A DNA stretch of 64,000 nt from Bacillota bacterium (lineage in GTDB: Bacteria > Bacillota > Clostridia > Clostridiales > Clostridiaceae): positions 1 through 64,000 of the forward strand of contig JAJXWJ010000002.1 in the NCBI GenBank assembly GCA_021781655.1, read 5' to 3'. The stretch's first letter is position 1. Every line of letters begins with the position of its first letter. Both the position numbers and the translations under genes were made by a program. Shown here one piece after another: positions 51,471-59,868 of the stretch. The notes under the pieces were generated by a model that had not been told where the DNA came from, ran no database searches, and worked only from the letters and a program-made list of their open reading frames with translations.

Positions 51471-53846
51471 ATGATAAGTAATTCCATATTAGAAATAGAA
51501 ATTTTAAAAGCTGTAGAAAAAAGAGAGCAAATAAATAAATATTTTAAGTTGATTTATGTTGTAAAAGGCGAAGTTAATGTAAAAATAGGCATAGAACAAT
51601 ATAAATTAAAAGAAAAAGATTTAATAGTAATAAATGAAAATGAAAGCCATAGTTTAAAAATAGAAGAAGATTCAATAATAATATCATATATTATATCAAA
51701 CTTTGAAATTAGAAAGATTATTGCTGGAGATTTATTACCTTTTGAATGCAATTCAATAAAATATAATAATAAAGATTATTCTACTTTAAAAGATAAAATA
51801 ATAAAAGTATTGGATAGTTATTTAAATAACGGGAGTAAAATAAAACTTTTAAGTTTAAAATTAGACTTAATAAATGAGCTTATAGAAAAATATTCAATGA
51901 AAAATGACGATGAAATTGTTTCCTATAATAAGAGTAAACACTTAGACAGATTAAATCAAATAATAACTTATATAGATATTAATTATAGAGAACCAATAAC
52001 ATTAAATAATATAGCAGAAAAGGAGTTTTTATCTGTTCCATATTTATCAAAGTTTATAAAAAATCAGCTTGGTGTAAATTTCACTGAATATTTAAATAGT
52101 GTGCGACTTAATTATGCAAAAGATGATTTGGTTAATTCGGATTTACCTATAACCAAAGTTGCTTTAGATAATGGATTTGCTTCTACATTTATATTTAACA
52201 AGTATTTCAAAAATATTTATAAAATCACACCAAGTGAATTTAGAAAAAAGTACAAGAAAGACAATTACAATAAAGTTTCAGAAATTAACAATGCGGATAA
52301 GGAAGTAAAACTATATATTAATGAAAAAGAATTAGATAGTAATATTATTTACGAAAAAAGCAATATTGATTTTAATAAAAGTGAAGTTATTAAAAAGAAT
52401 TATAATAAGATTATAAACATAGGTTATGCAAATGATATATTACAGTCAGTTTTGCAACAGCATATAATTATGTTAAGACAGGAAATAAAGTTTGAATATG
52501 CTAGATTATGGGGCGTTTTTAACGAAGATATGGATATTCAAAGCGACGGGTTGAAATTTAATTTTTATAAAATAGATAAGGTTTTGGATTTTATTGTAGG
52601 TAATGGAATGAAGCCATTTATAGACTTGATGCCAAAGGCCAAAAAGATATCAAAAAGTCCAGAGGAAAATGTAAGTTATGAAATTGAAGTGATAAAATAC
52701 AGAAGCTTAGAACAATGGCAACAATTAATGCATCAATTTATTGTCCATTGCATCAATAGATATGGTAAAGAAAATGTTGAGAAATGGTATTTTGAAATTT
52801 CTAGAAATGAAAATATTAAAGAAATTTTGAACTATAATAGTGAAGACTTAGCTTATTTTGATATGTTTAATATAATATATAAAAAAATAAAGGAAGTTTT
52901 GCCTTTTGTAAAGGTTGGTGGACCTGGTGGGAATTTTATAAAAACTAATGCAGCAGAATTTTTTTTGCAGTGGAAAAAATCAAAATACAAGCCTGATTTT
53001 ATTTCTATATTTATTTACCCTTACGCAGTTACAAAACAGGATGGTAAAGAAGATGTTCATGCATCAGTACAAAATGATTATCTTACAAAGAAAATTGAGT
53101 CTATAAAGAATGATATTATTAATTCAGGATATGAAGTTGAAGAAATAATAATAACCGAATGGAATTCTACCATATCTAATCGAAATTATACTAATGATAG
53201 TTGTTTTAAATCAGCATATATTGTTAAAAATGTTATTGACAGTATTGGGAAAGTAGATATGTTAGGTTATTGCATGGTGTCTGATGTATTTGGAGAGTAT
53301 AAAGATACAGATTTGTTTTTACAAGGTGGTAGTGGTCTTATAAATAACAATGGAATAAAAAAGCCATCATACTACTCATTTTTATTTTTAGATAAGCTAA
53401 GTGAAAATATAATAAAAAAAGGAAGTGATTTTATTCTAACTAAAAATGGAGAGGATTTTTATACTTTGCTTTGTTATAATTATAAAGCGCTTAACAGCGA
53501 ATATTTATTATATTTAGAAAAAAGTACAGCAATAAATGAAGGTGGCTCGATTTATGAGGATGAAAAAAATTTAAAACTTGAAGTTTCTTTATCAAATATA
53601 AAAAATAGGATGTATAGAATCAAGAAATATACTTTGAACAAAAATCATGGAAGTATATTAAATGAATGGATAAAACTTAATTGTGAAAATCATTTAAATT
53701 CAGATGAAATCAATTATTTGAAAGCAATAAGTTCTCCTAAGTTAGAAATTGAATATATTGAAGTTATTAATAATTCAATACATATGACCTTAGAACTTAT
53801 TCCACAGGAAGTCAAATTAGTAACCTTTGAAGTTGATTATAAGTAA
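51471..53846 (+). CDS. AraC-type regulator fused to a GH39-like domain (copy 3)
   Basis: About 791 residues, same order as its neighbour: cupin, AraC HTH (about 173-260, TLNNIAEKEFLSVPYLSKFI), GH39-like barrel (about 300-710). The acid/base region reads WYFEISRNENIK near 438, so both W and E of WNEP are replaced; the nucleophile motif TEWN is kept near 562. ATG 51471 is 6 bases after AAGGTG; the GTG at 51462 overlaps it. Tandem with copy 2; terminator follows, so the pair is one transcript upstream of the beta-glucoside PTS operon. Confidence 0.85.
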   Translation: MISNSILEIEILKAVEKREQINKYFKLIYVVKGEVNVKIGIEQYKLKEKDLIVINENESHSLKIEEDSIIISYIISNFEIRKIIAGDLLPFECNSIKYNNKDYSTLKDKIIKVLDSYLNNGSKIKLLSLKLDLINELIEKYSMKNDDEIVSYNKSKHLDRLNQIITYIDINYREPITLNNIAEKEFLSVPYLSKFIKNQLGVNFTEYLNSVRLNYAKDDLVNSDLPITKVALDNGFASTFIFNKYFKNIYKITPSEFRKKYKKDNYNKVSEINNADKEVKLYINEKELDSNIIYEKSNIDFNKSEVIKKNYNKIINIGYANDILQSVLQQHIIMLRQEIKFEYARLWGVFNEDMDIQSDGLKFNFYKIDKVLDFIVGNGMKPFIDLMPKAKKISKSPEENVSYEIEVIKYRSLEQWQQLMHQFIVHCINRYGKENVEKWYFEISRNENIKEILNYNSEDLAYFDMFNIIYKKIKEVLPFVKVGGPGGNFIKTNAAEFFLQWKKSKYKPDFISIFIYPYAVTKQDGKEDVHASVQNDYLTKKIESIKNDIINSGYEVEEIIITEWNSTISNRNYTNDSCFKSAYIVKNVIDSIGKVDMLGYCMVSDVFGEYKDTDLFLQGGSGLINNNGIKKPSYYSFLFLDKLSENIIKKGSDFILTKNGEDFYTLLCYNYKALNSEYLLYLEKSTAINEGGSIYEDEKNLKLEVSLSNIKNRMYRIKKYTLNKNHGSILNEWIKLNCENHLNSDEINYLKAISSPKLEIEYIEVINNSIHMTLELIPQEVKLVTFEVDYK

Positions 53847-53861
53847 ATAACTTAGATTAGT

Positions 53862-53907
53862 AAAAAAAAGATTAAAATTAATAGTATGAATTTTAATCTT
53901 TTTTTTA
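53862..53907 (+). terminator. terminator after the AraC-GH39 pair
   Basis: AAAAAGATTAAAATT pairs with AATTTTAATCTTTTT and a long T-run follows. Confidence 0.88.
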
Positions 53908-53965
53908 TTTGTTTAAAAATATCAGTTAAATAATATATATATTTTGAGTAAAAACAATAGATTAA

Positions 53966-53979
53966 ATAAAACGGTTACA
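53966..53979 (+). promoter_or_regulatory. cre-like site before the PTS operon
   Basis: ATAAAACGGTTACA fits the cre consensus at 12 of 14 positions (only the leading TG fails). It fits carbon catabolite control of the beta-glucoside operon. Confidence 0.55.
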
Positions 53980-54034
53980 GCATTATAATTTAGTTAGTTA
54001 AATGATTTGATTAAAAGTTATGGAGGAAAAAAAT

Positions 54035-55873
54035 ATGGACCACAAAAAAGTAGCATCTGAAGTTTTGCTAAAAGTAGGTGGAAAAGAAAATATTAAAGAA
54101 GTAACTCATTGTGTAACTAGACTTAGATTTTCTTTAATAGATGAAAAAAAAGTTGATGATGCTGAGATTAAAAATATAGACGGAGTTATGGATTCGGTAA
54201 ATAGAGGTGGTCAGTATCAAGTCATTATTGGAAATGAAGTGGGAAAGGTATACAGCGAACTAATAAAAGAAACTGGCAATTTAAATAATAATGAAAATAG
54301 TGACGAGAAACAAAAAGAAACAATTTCTCAAAAGGTCTTAGGCGTTATATTAGGAACTTTTATGCCATTAATACCTGTTATTGCTGGTGCAGGTATGCTA
54401 AAGATTTTATTGTCAATAATTAGTATGTTCAATTTGCTTCCACAAAGTAGCGGTGCATATAAATTATTATCAATAATGGCTGATTCTATTTATTATTTCT
54501 TACCGTTTTTTATAGCATATACATCAGCATTAAAATTTAAAGCAACTCCATTTTTAGCTATGATAATACCTTGTGTGCTATTGTATCCCAATTTTATAGC
54601 ACAAACAAGTAATGGAAGTCAGCATATTAGCATTTTTGGCATTTCTATAGCCGCCATTTCGTATTCATCTAGTCTTGTGCCAGTAATGCTTGGTGTTTGG
54701 TTTATGTCATATGTTGAAAAATTTTCAGATAAGATAATTCCAAATGGACTAAAGATGTATTTTAAGCCGCTAGTAATAATTTTAATTACAATACCTTTAG
54801 TTGTTTTTGCAATAGGTCCAATTGGAGCAAATATAGAAGAGTATTTTATAAAGTTCGTTCAAATTATTGATAATAATGCTGGGTGGTTTGGAGTAGGTAT
54901 TTTAGCAGCTACTTATCCACTTCTAGTATTAACAGGAATGCATAATGCAGTTTCAGGTTTCATTGTTTTAATAATTGTTGGACTACATTTTGATCCAATG
55001 TTAATACCATCAGCATTAGCTGCCAATACCGCACAAGCAGGAGCAGCCTTTGCGGTTGGACTTAGAACTAAAAATAAGAAAATAAGAAAAGAAGGGTTTT
55101 CTGCTACAGTTTCAGCACTTCTTGGTGTAACTGAGCCAGCTATGTTTGGAATAAATTTAAAGTTTAAAAGACCAATATATGCAGTAATAATCGGAGCAGG
55201 TATTGGTGGATGTTTAGCAGGAATGTTAAAGGTTACTGCATATGCATTTGTTAATCCAGCAGTAGTAACTCTACCAATATTCATTGGAAAAGACAAATTG
55301 TCCTTATTTTACGCAGTATTAGTTGCAGTAGTTTCCTTTGTAATTCCATTTGTATTAACGCTTATATTAGGCTTTAAGGATGAGAAAGAAGTTGTAATTC
55401 AAGATGCAGTATTAAATAATGCGGAAAAGTACATTGGTAGCCCTTTAGAAGGAATGATAAAAGAACTTAGTGAAGTTAATGATGAAGTGTTTTCTAAGGA
55501 ATTAGCAGGAAAAGGAGTAGCTATCATTCCAAATAGTAATGAAGTAAAGTCACCTGTGGATGGCAAGGTAACTATGGTATTTCCAAGTAAGCATGCAATT
55601 GGAATAACATCAAATGATGGAGTAGAATTATTAATTCATATTGGAATCGATACGGTTAAGCTTAATGGAAGTCACTTTGAAGTATTTGTAAAAGTAGATG
55701 ATGAAGTTAAAAAAGGTGATCTGATGGTAAAATTCCATAAAGATGCCATTGAAAAAGAGGGTTATGATACTACTACAATGCTTACAGTAAGTAATTCAAG
55801 TATATATAAAGATGTTATTAAAATAAAATCAGGAAACGTAAAATTTATGGAAGATATTTTAAAAATAATTTAG
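54035..55873 (+). CDS. PTS beta-glucoside transporter subunit IIBCA
   Basis: 612 residues fused in order EIIB (about 1-90, phospho-Cys C26 in THCVTRLRF), EIIC (about 100-450, polytopic, GTFMPLIPVIAGAGMLK and LTGMHNAVSGF) and EIIA (about 470-612, phospho-His H535 in LIHIGIDTVKLNG). Imports and phosphorylates aryl- or alkyl-beta-glucosides such as cellobiose, salicin or arbutin. ATG 54035 is after GGAGG; ATG 54020 precedes it. No BglG antiterminator gene or RAT-like leader was seen, so control is probably by CcpA and/or the upstream AraC-GH39 proteins. Confidence 0.94.
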   Translation: MDHKKVASEVLLKVGGKENIKEVTHCVTRLRFSLIDEKKVDDAEIKNIDGVMDSVNRGGQYQVIIGNEVGKVYSELIKETGNLNNNENSDEKQKETISQKVLGVILGTFMPLIPVIAGAGMLKILLSIISMFNLLPQSSGAYKLLSIMADSIYYFLPFFIAYTSALKFKATPFLAMIIPCVLLYPNFIAQTSNGSQHISIFGISIAAISYSSSLVPVMLGVWFMSYVEKFSDKIIPNGLKMYFKPLVIILITIPLVVFAIGPIGANIEEYFIKFVQIIDNNAGWFGVGILAATYPLLVLTGMHNAVSGFIVLIIVGLHFDPMLIPSALAANTAQAGAAFAVGLRTKNKKIRKEGFSATVSALLGVTEPAMFGINLKFKRPIYAVIIGAGIGGCLAGMLKVTAYAFVNPAVVTLPIFIGKDKLSLFYAVLVAVVSFVIPFVLTLILGFKDEKEVVIQDAVLNNAEKYIGSPLEGMIKELSEVNDEVFSKELAGKGVAIIPNSNEVKSPVDGKVTMVFPSKHAIGITSNDGVELLIHIGIDTVKLNGSHFEVFVKVDDEVKKGDLMVKFHKDAIEKEGYDTTTMLTVSNSSIYKDVIKIKSGNVKFMEDILKII

Positions 55874-55886
55874 CAGGAGGTAAGGT

Positions 55887-57323
55887 ATGGCAGTAAATGA
55901 ATTTTCAGAAAACTTCCTTTGGGGAGCTGCAAGTGCAGCAAACCAAATTGAAGGCGGTTGGAATAAAGGGGGAAAAGGACCTTCGGTTTTAGATATTATT
56001 ACAAATGAAAAAGATGGTTTTTTAAGATTAACAACACCAGAAATAGACATAGATAAATATTATTATCCTAGCCACGAAGCAAGTGACTTTTATCATAGAT
56101 ACAAGGAAGACATTAAAATGCTCTCAGAAATGAAGCTTAAGTGTTTAAGAGTATCAATAGCATGGTCTAGAATATTTCCAAACGGAGATGATGAAGTCCC
56201 AAACGAAGAAGGATTAAAATTTTATGATAATGTTTTTGAAGAATTAAAAAAGTATAATATTGAGCCTATAGTTACTATATCTCATTATGAGCCTCCACTA
56301 GCACTAGCAATTAACTATGGTGGATGGACAAATAGAAAACTAATAGATTTTTATATTAAATATTGTGAAACAATCTTCAATAGATACAAAAATAAAGTTA
56401 AGTATTGGATAACTTTTAATGAAATAAATTGCCTTATAGTTCCATTTGGAGCATTAACAGCCGGAGCACTACTTATTGATGAAGAAAAAAACACTGAAGA
56501 AGTAAGATTTCAAGCACTTCATCATCAATTTGTTGCCAGTGCACTAGCAGTAAATCTTGGACATAACATTAACTCTGAATTTAAAATAGGATGTATGATA
56601 GCCTACATGTGTGGATATCCAAGCACTTGCAATCCAAAGGATATAATAAAAGCTCAGCAGCATGATCAAATTAAAAATATGTTATGCTCAGATGTGCAGG
56701 TTCGAGGTGAATACCCTGGCTTTGCTAAGAGATACTTTAGAGATAATGGTATCAATATTTTAATCGAGGAAGAAGATTATGAAATCATAAAGAATGGTAA
56801 AGTAGATTTTTATTCATTAAGCTACTACATGACTAACTGTATTGGAGTTGACGAAACTAAAGATAAAACTTCTGGAAACTTAATTGTGGGCTTAAAAAAT
56901 CCTTATTTAAAAGCAAGTGAATGGGGCTGGCAAATCGACCCTGATGGTCTAAGGTGGGTACTAAATAATGTGTATGATAGATACAAAATACCAATAATGA
57001 TTGTTGAAAATGGATTAGGAGCAAGAGATGTGGTAACTGAAAATAAAACAGTAGAAGATGATTACAGAATTGAGTATTTGAGAAAACACATTGAACAAAT
57101 GAAAGAAGCAATTGATGATGGCATTAACCTAATTGGTTACACTCCATGGAGTGCTATTGATTTAGTAAGTTTATCCGGGGGAGAGATGGAAAAGAGATAC
57201 GGTTTCATTTATGTAGATAAAAATAATCAAGGTGAGGGTACATTAGAGAGAATTAAGAAAAAGTCATTTTATTGGTATAAAAAGGTTATAGAAAGCAATG
57301 GCAAAAGTTTAGAAAATCTTTAA
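55887..57323 (+). CDS. GH1 6-phospho-beta-glucosidase
   Basis: 478 residues, typical length. Starts FSENFLWGAASAANQIEGGW; acid/base E179 in TFNEIN; nucleophile E374 in MIVENGLGARD; C-terminal GGEMEKRYGFIYVDKNNQG followed by KKKSFYWYKKVI, as in phospho-beta-glucosidases. It hydrolyses the 6-phospho-glycosides delivered by the PTS encoded 13 bases upstream. AGGAGG precedes ATG 55887. Confidence 0.94.
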   Translation: MAVNEFSENFLWGAASAANQIEGGWNKGGKGPSVLDIITNEKDGFLRLTTPEIDIDKYYYPSHEASDFYHRYKEDIKMLSEMKLKCLRVSIAWSRIFPNGDDEVPNEEGLKFYDNVFEELKKYNIEPIVTISHYEPPLALAINYGGWTNRKLIDFYIKYCETIFNRYKNKVKYWITFNEINCLIVPFGALTAGALLIDEEKNTEEVRFQALHHQFVASALAVNLGHNINSEFKIGCMIAYMCGYPSTCNPKDIIKAQQHDQIKNMLCSDVQVRGEYPGFAKRYFRDNGINILIEEEDYEIIKNGKVDFYSLSYYMTNCIGVDETKDKTSGNLIVGLKNPYLKASEWGWQIDPDGLRWVLNNVYDRYKIPIMIVENGLGARDVVTENKTVEDDYRIEYLRKHIEQMKEAIDDGINLIGYTPWSAIDLVSLSGGEMEKRYGFIYVDKNNQGEGTLERIKKKSFYWYKKVIESNGKSLENL

Positions 57324-57348
57324 AATAATTTAATTGGAGTGATAAAAA

Positions 57349-58143
57349 ATGGCAGTAATAGATGTTAACTTTTTTTCAAATGCACTTGCAAGGCAGGTTT
57401 CGTACAAAGCAATTATACCAGCAGATGGGGCAATTTTTCCTGGTAGACCAGAAAAGGAAGTAAAACCTTTCAAGAGCTTATATTTATTACATGGTATATT
57501 TGGTGATTTTACCGATTGGTTAAACAAAAGTAGGATAGAGTTATATGCTGAGGAAAACAATATAGCTGTATTCATGCCTTCAGGTGAGAATGCATTTTAT
57601 GTTGATAATGAAGCAAGGAGAAGTTATTTTGGAGAATATGTTGGAAATGAATTAATAAAAGAAACTCGAAAGATATTTCGATTATCAGATAAGAGAGAAG
57701 ATACCTTTATAGCTGGACTTTCTATGGGTGGATTTGGAGCATTAAGAAATGGACTAAAATATTATAAAAATTTTGGTGCTATTGCAGCATTATCTTCTGC
57801 ACTAATAATTGATTCAGCTGTAAATTCAAAAGAAGAAAATCCATTTGAATTTGATAGGCCAAGCTATTATAAAGAAATATTTGGTGATTTAACTAAATTG
57901 AAAGAAAGCGACAAAAACCCAGAAGAACTTATTAGAATAATTAAAAAAGAAAATGGAGTCATGCCTAGAATATATATGGCCTGCGGAACAGAGGATTCAT
58001 TACTTAAGAATAATCATAATTTTAGAGATTTTCTAGTGGCAGAGGGAGTAGATCACACTTATGAAGAAGGACCTGGAGTACATGATTGGAAGTTTTGGGA
58101 TGAGTATATAGAGAAGGCTATTAAATGGATATTAAATAAATAA
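57349..58143 (+). CDS. esterase of the tributyrin/EstA (S-formylglutathione hydrolase-like) family
   Basis: 264 residues, alpha/beta hydrolase with nucleophile S125 in AGLSMGGFG and His H245 in VHDWKFWDEY. No signal peptide; cytosolic. Follows GH1 by 25 bases, so probably in the PTS operon, where it could strip acyl groups from imported phenolic or acetylated glycosides. ATG 57349 follows TTGGAGTG. Confidence 0.88.
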   Translation: MAVIDVNFFSNALARQVSYKAIIPADGAIFPGRPEKEVKPFKSLYLLHGIFGDFTDWLNKSRIELYAEENNIAVFMPSGENAFYVDNEARRSYFGEYVGNELIKETRKIFRLSDKREDTFIAGLSMGGFGALRNGLKYYKNFGAIAALSSALIIDSAVNSKEENPFEFDRPSYYKEIFGDLTKLKESDKNPEELIRIIKKENGVMPRIYMACGTEDSLLKNNHNFRDFLVAEGVDHTYEEGPGVHDWKFWDEYIEKAIKWILNK

Positions 58144-58168
58144 GTATATTAAAATACAATTTTGTTCA

Positions 58169-58222
58169 TGGGCGAGACAGCAGTTATCGCCCACTCATAA
58201 TAAGCTGGGAGGGGAGTCAGCT
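58169..58222 (+). other. two strong hairpins in the leader before the MFS gene
   Basis: TGGGCGA ... TCGCCCA (58169-58193), then AGCTG ... CAGCT (58203-58222) with GGAGGGG in its loop. Neither is followed by a T-run. They sit between the esterase and a cre-like site; purpose unknown, no riboswitch class recognised. Confidence 0.35.
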
Positions 58223-58304
58223 GATAAAAATTTTATTTGAGAGGAGATTGGGTTATGAAGGGAGGATAACTTTTTAATAAATAAAGGCATAATTTTATTA
58301 TTCG

Positions 58305-58318
58305 TGTAAACGTTTTTC
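58305..58318 (+). promoter_or_regulatory. cre/LacI-like site before the MFS transporter
   Basis: TGTAAACGTTTTTC: perfect first half of the cre-type operator, degenerate second half, 34 bases before ATG 58352. Confidence 0.45.
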
Positions 58319-58351
58319 TAAATCAATATATTAAACAGGGGGAAAATAAAA

Positions 58352-59641
58352 ATGGAAAATAAACAAGAACAAAAGACACCACTAGTAATGTTAGTAATAT
58401 TGGCATCATTTATTTTATTTACAACACTTCCATCTATAGTTTTAGTAAATGCAGGATTAATACAATTTAAAATAGTTGAATTAGTAGGACCTCAAAATGT
58501 TACTGCAATGTACAGTTTAGCAGCTGGTATAAGTGGTGTAGCAGTGGTAATAATGAATCCTTTTGGTGGGTTTTTAGCAGATAGAACTAAAGCAAAGTTT
58601 GGTAGAAGAAGAACATGGATAGTTTTAGGTACAGTACTTGGTGGTTTATCAATGCTTCTTATTGCACATGCTCCATCATTACCAGTACTAATTATAGCAT
58701 ATATTTTAATGCAATTTTTCTATGGAATGGTATTTTTATCATGTTATGCAATGGTTCCAGAACAAATCGAACCAGAGAAATTTGGTAAAGTATCAGGAAT
58801 ATTTGGAGCAGTAGGACCACTTGGAATTATGGTTGGCTTTATGCTTGAAGGACCATTTGCAAATGTACCTGTTGAGCAAAAAATAATAGTAATAGCTGGG
58901 ATTCAATTTATAGTAAGCATACTATCAGTATTGCTACTTAAGGATAATCCATACGAAGGAAAAACTAATGAAAATAAGAAATTTGCAATAAATATTAAAA
59001 AGATTTACCCAAGTGTAAAAAAATATCCGAATTTTACATGGGCATTATTTACTAAGCTATTTATGTCAATGGCAAATTCAAGTTTAAATATAATGAGTAT
59101 ATTTTATTTGACAAGATTCCACATGAACCAAGCAGGAGTTATGCAAATGAACTCTAGAACTTCTTTAGCAATTGTTTTATTGATGATTGCTGGTGTTGTA
59201 GGAGGATTTTTATCAGATAAAATAAGGAAACAAAAGATATTTGTAATCGGTTCCTCGTTGTTTTCGGGAATATGCCTAATAGGCTTTGCGTTTACTAATA
59301 GTTTAGATTTTGTAGTAATTGCAACCTTTGCTTTCAATTTCTCATATGGATTATTTGGAGCAGTTGATAATGCACTTGTAAACAGAGTACTACCTTCAAA
59401 AGAAGATACAGGTAAGGATATAGCTATAATAAATACAACAACACAATTAGGTTCAGCAATAGTTAGCTTTGCAACACCTACACTTTTAGCAATTGGAGTA
59501 TCAACAATTGGAGGAGATGGATATCAAATGTACTTTATTGCAGTAGCAATAACTACAGTATTGGCAGCTTTAACAGTACTTCCAATTCCTGAACTTGGTG
59601 CTAAAGAAGTTAGTGCAGAAAAAGAAATTGCTGCTGAATAA
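58352..59641 (+). CDS. MFS sugar/glycoside transporter
   Basis: 429 residues, 12 helices. Motif GFLADRTKAKFGRRRTWIVLG after helix 2 is the MFS signature loop. Distinct from the GPH transporters, though both may import glycosides. Strong AACAGGGGG before ATG 58352. Followed by a terminator and then GH3. Confidence 0.88.
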   Translation: MENKQEQKTPLVMLVILASFILFTTLPSIVLVNAGLIQFKIVELVGPQNVTAMYSLAAGISGVAVVIMNPFGGFLADRTKAKFGRRRTWIVLGTVLGGLSMLLIAHAPSLPVLIIAYILMQFFYGMVFLSCYAMVPEQIEPEKFGKVSGIFGAVGPLGIMVGFMLEGPFANVPVEQKIIVIAGIQFIVSILSVLLLKDNPYEGKTNENKKFAINIKKIYPSVKKYPNFTWALFTKLFMSMANSSLNIMSIFYLTRFHMNQAGVMQMNSRTSLAIVLLMIAGVVGGFLSDKIRKQKIFVIGSSLFSGICLIGFAFTNSLDFVVIATFAFNFSYGLFGAVDNALVNRVLPSKEDTGKDIAIINTTTQLGSAIVSFATPTLLAIGVSTIGGDGYQMYFIAVAITTVLAALTVLPIPELGAKEVSAEKEIAAE

Positions 59642-59678
59642 CTTATAATTAATAGTTCGATTTTTAAGCATTTATAAT

Positions 59679-59722
59679 AAAATCTCAATTAGCAATTAAA
59701 AAGCTAATTGAGATTTTATTTG
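59679..59722 (+). terminator. terminator after the MFS gene
   Basis: AAAATCTCAATTAGC pairs perfectly with GCTAATTGAGATTTT; ATTTG follows. Confidence 0.88.
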
Positions 59723-59760
59723 ATAAATTGGAGTGGATAAAATATCCAAATTTTTATTAG

Positions 59761-59844
59761 ACAATTGAAAGTGATCATTGTGTACGCCCATCAACAATAA
59801 CAACAGCAGTATATCAAGGTTATCATGCTGCTATTGATATATAA
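59761..59844 (+). pseudogene. C-terminal relic of a flavin-dependent oxidoreductase
   Basis: A frame without start reads TIESDHCVRPSTITTAVYQG, then YHAAIDI and stop. The D-x-C-V-R-P-x-T-I-x-x-A-V-x-x-G-Y-x-A-A pattern is the C-terminal FAD-binding end of old-yellow-enzyme/thioredoxin-reductase-type flavoproteins. All upstream coding sequence is gone and a stop precedes it, so it is the tail of a deleted gene. Family call from motif memory. Confidence 0.5.
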
Positions 59845-59868
59845 AATAAATTAGAGGTGTGAATAATT

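Noticed and set aside
53908-54034. BglG-type RAT antiterminator before the PTS gene
   Set aside because: No RAT-like sequence overlaps a terminator here; the only hairpin belongs to the preceding operon.
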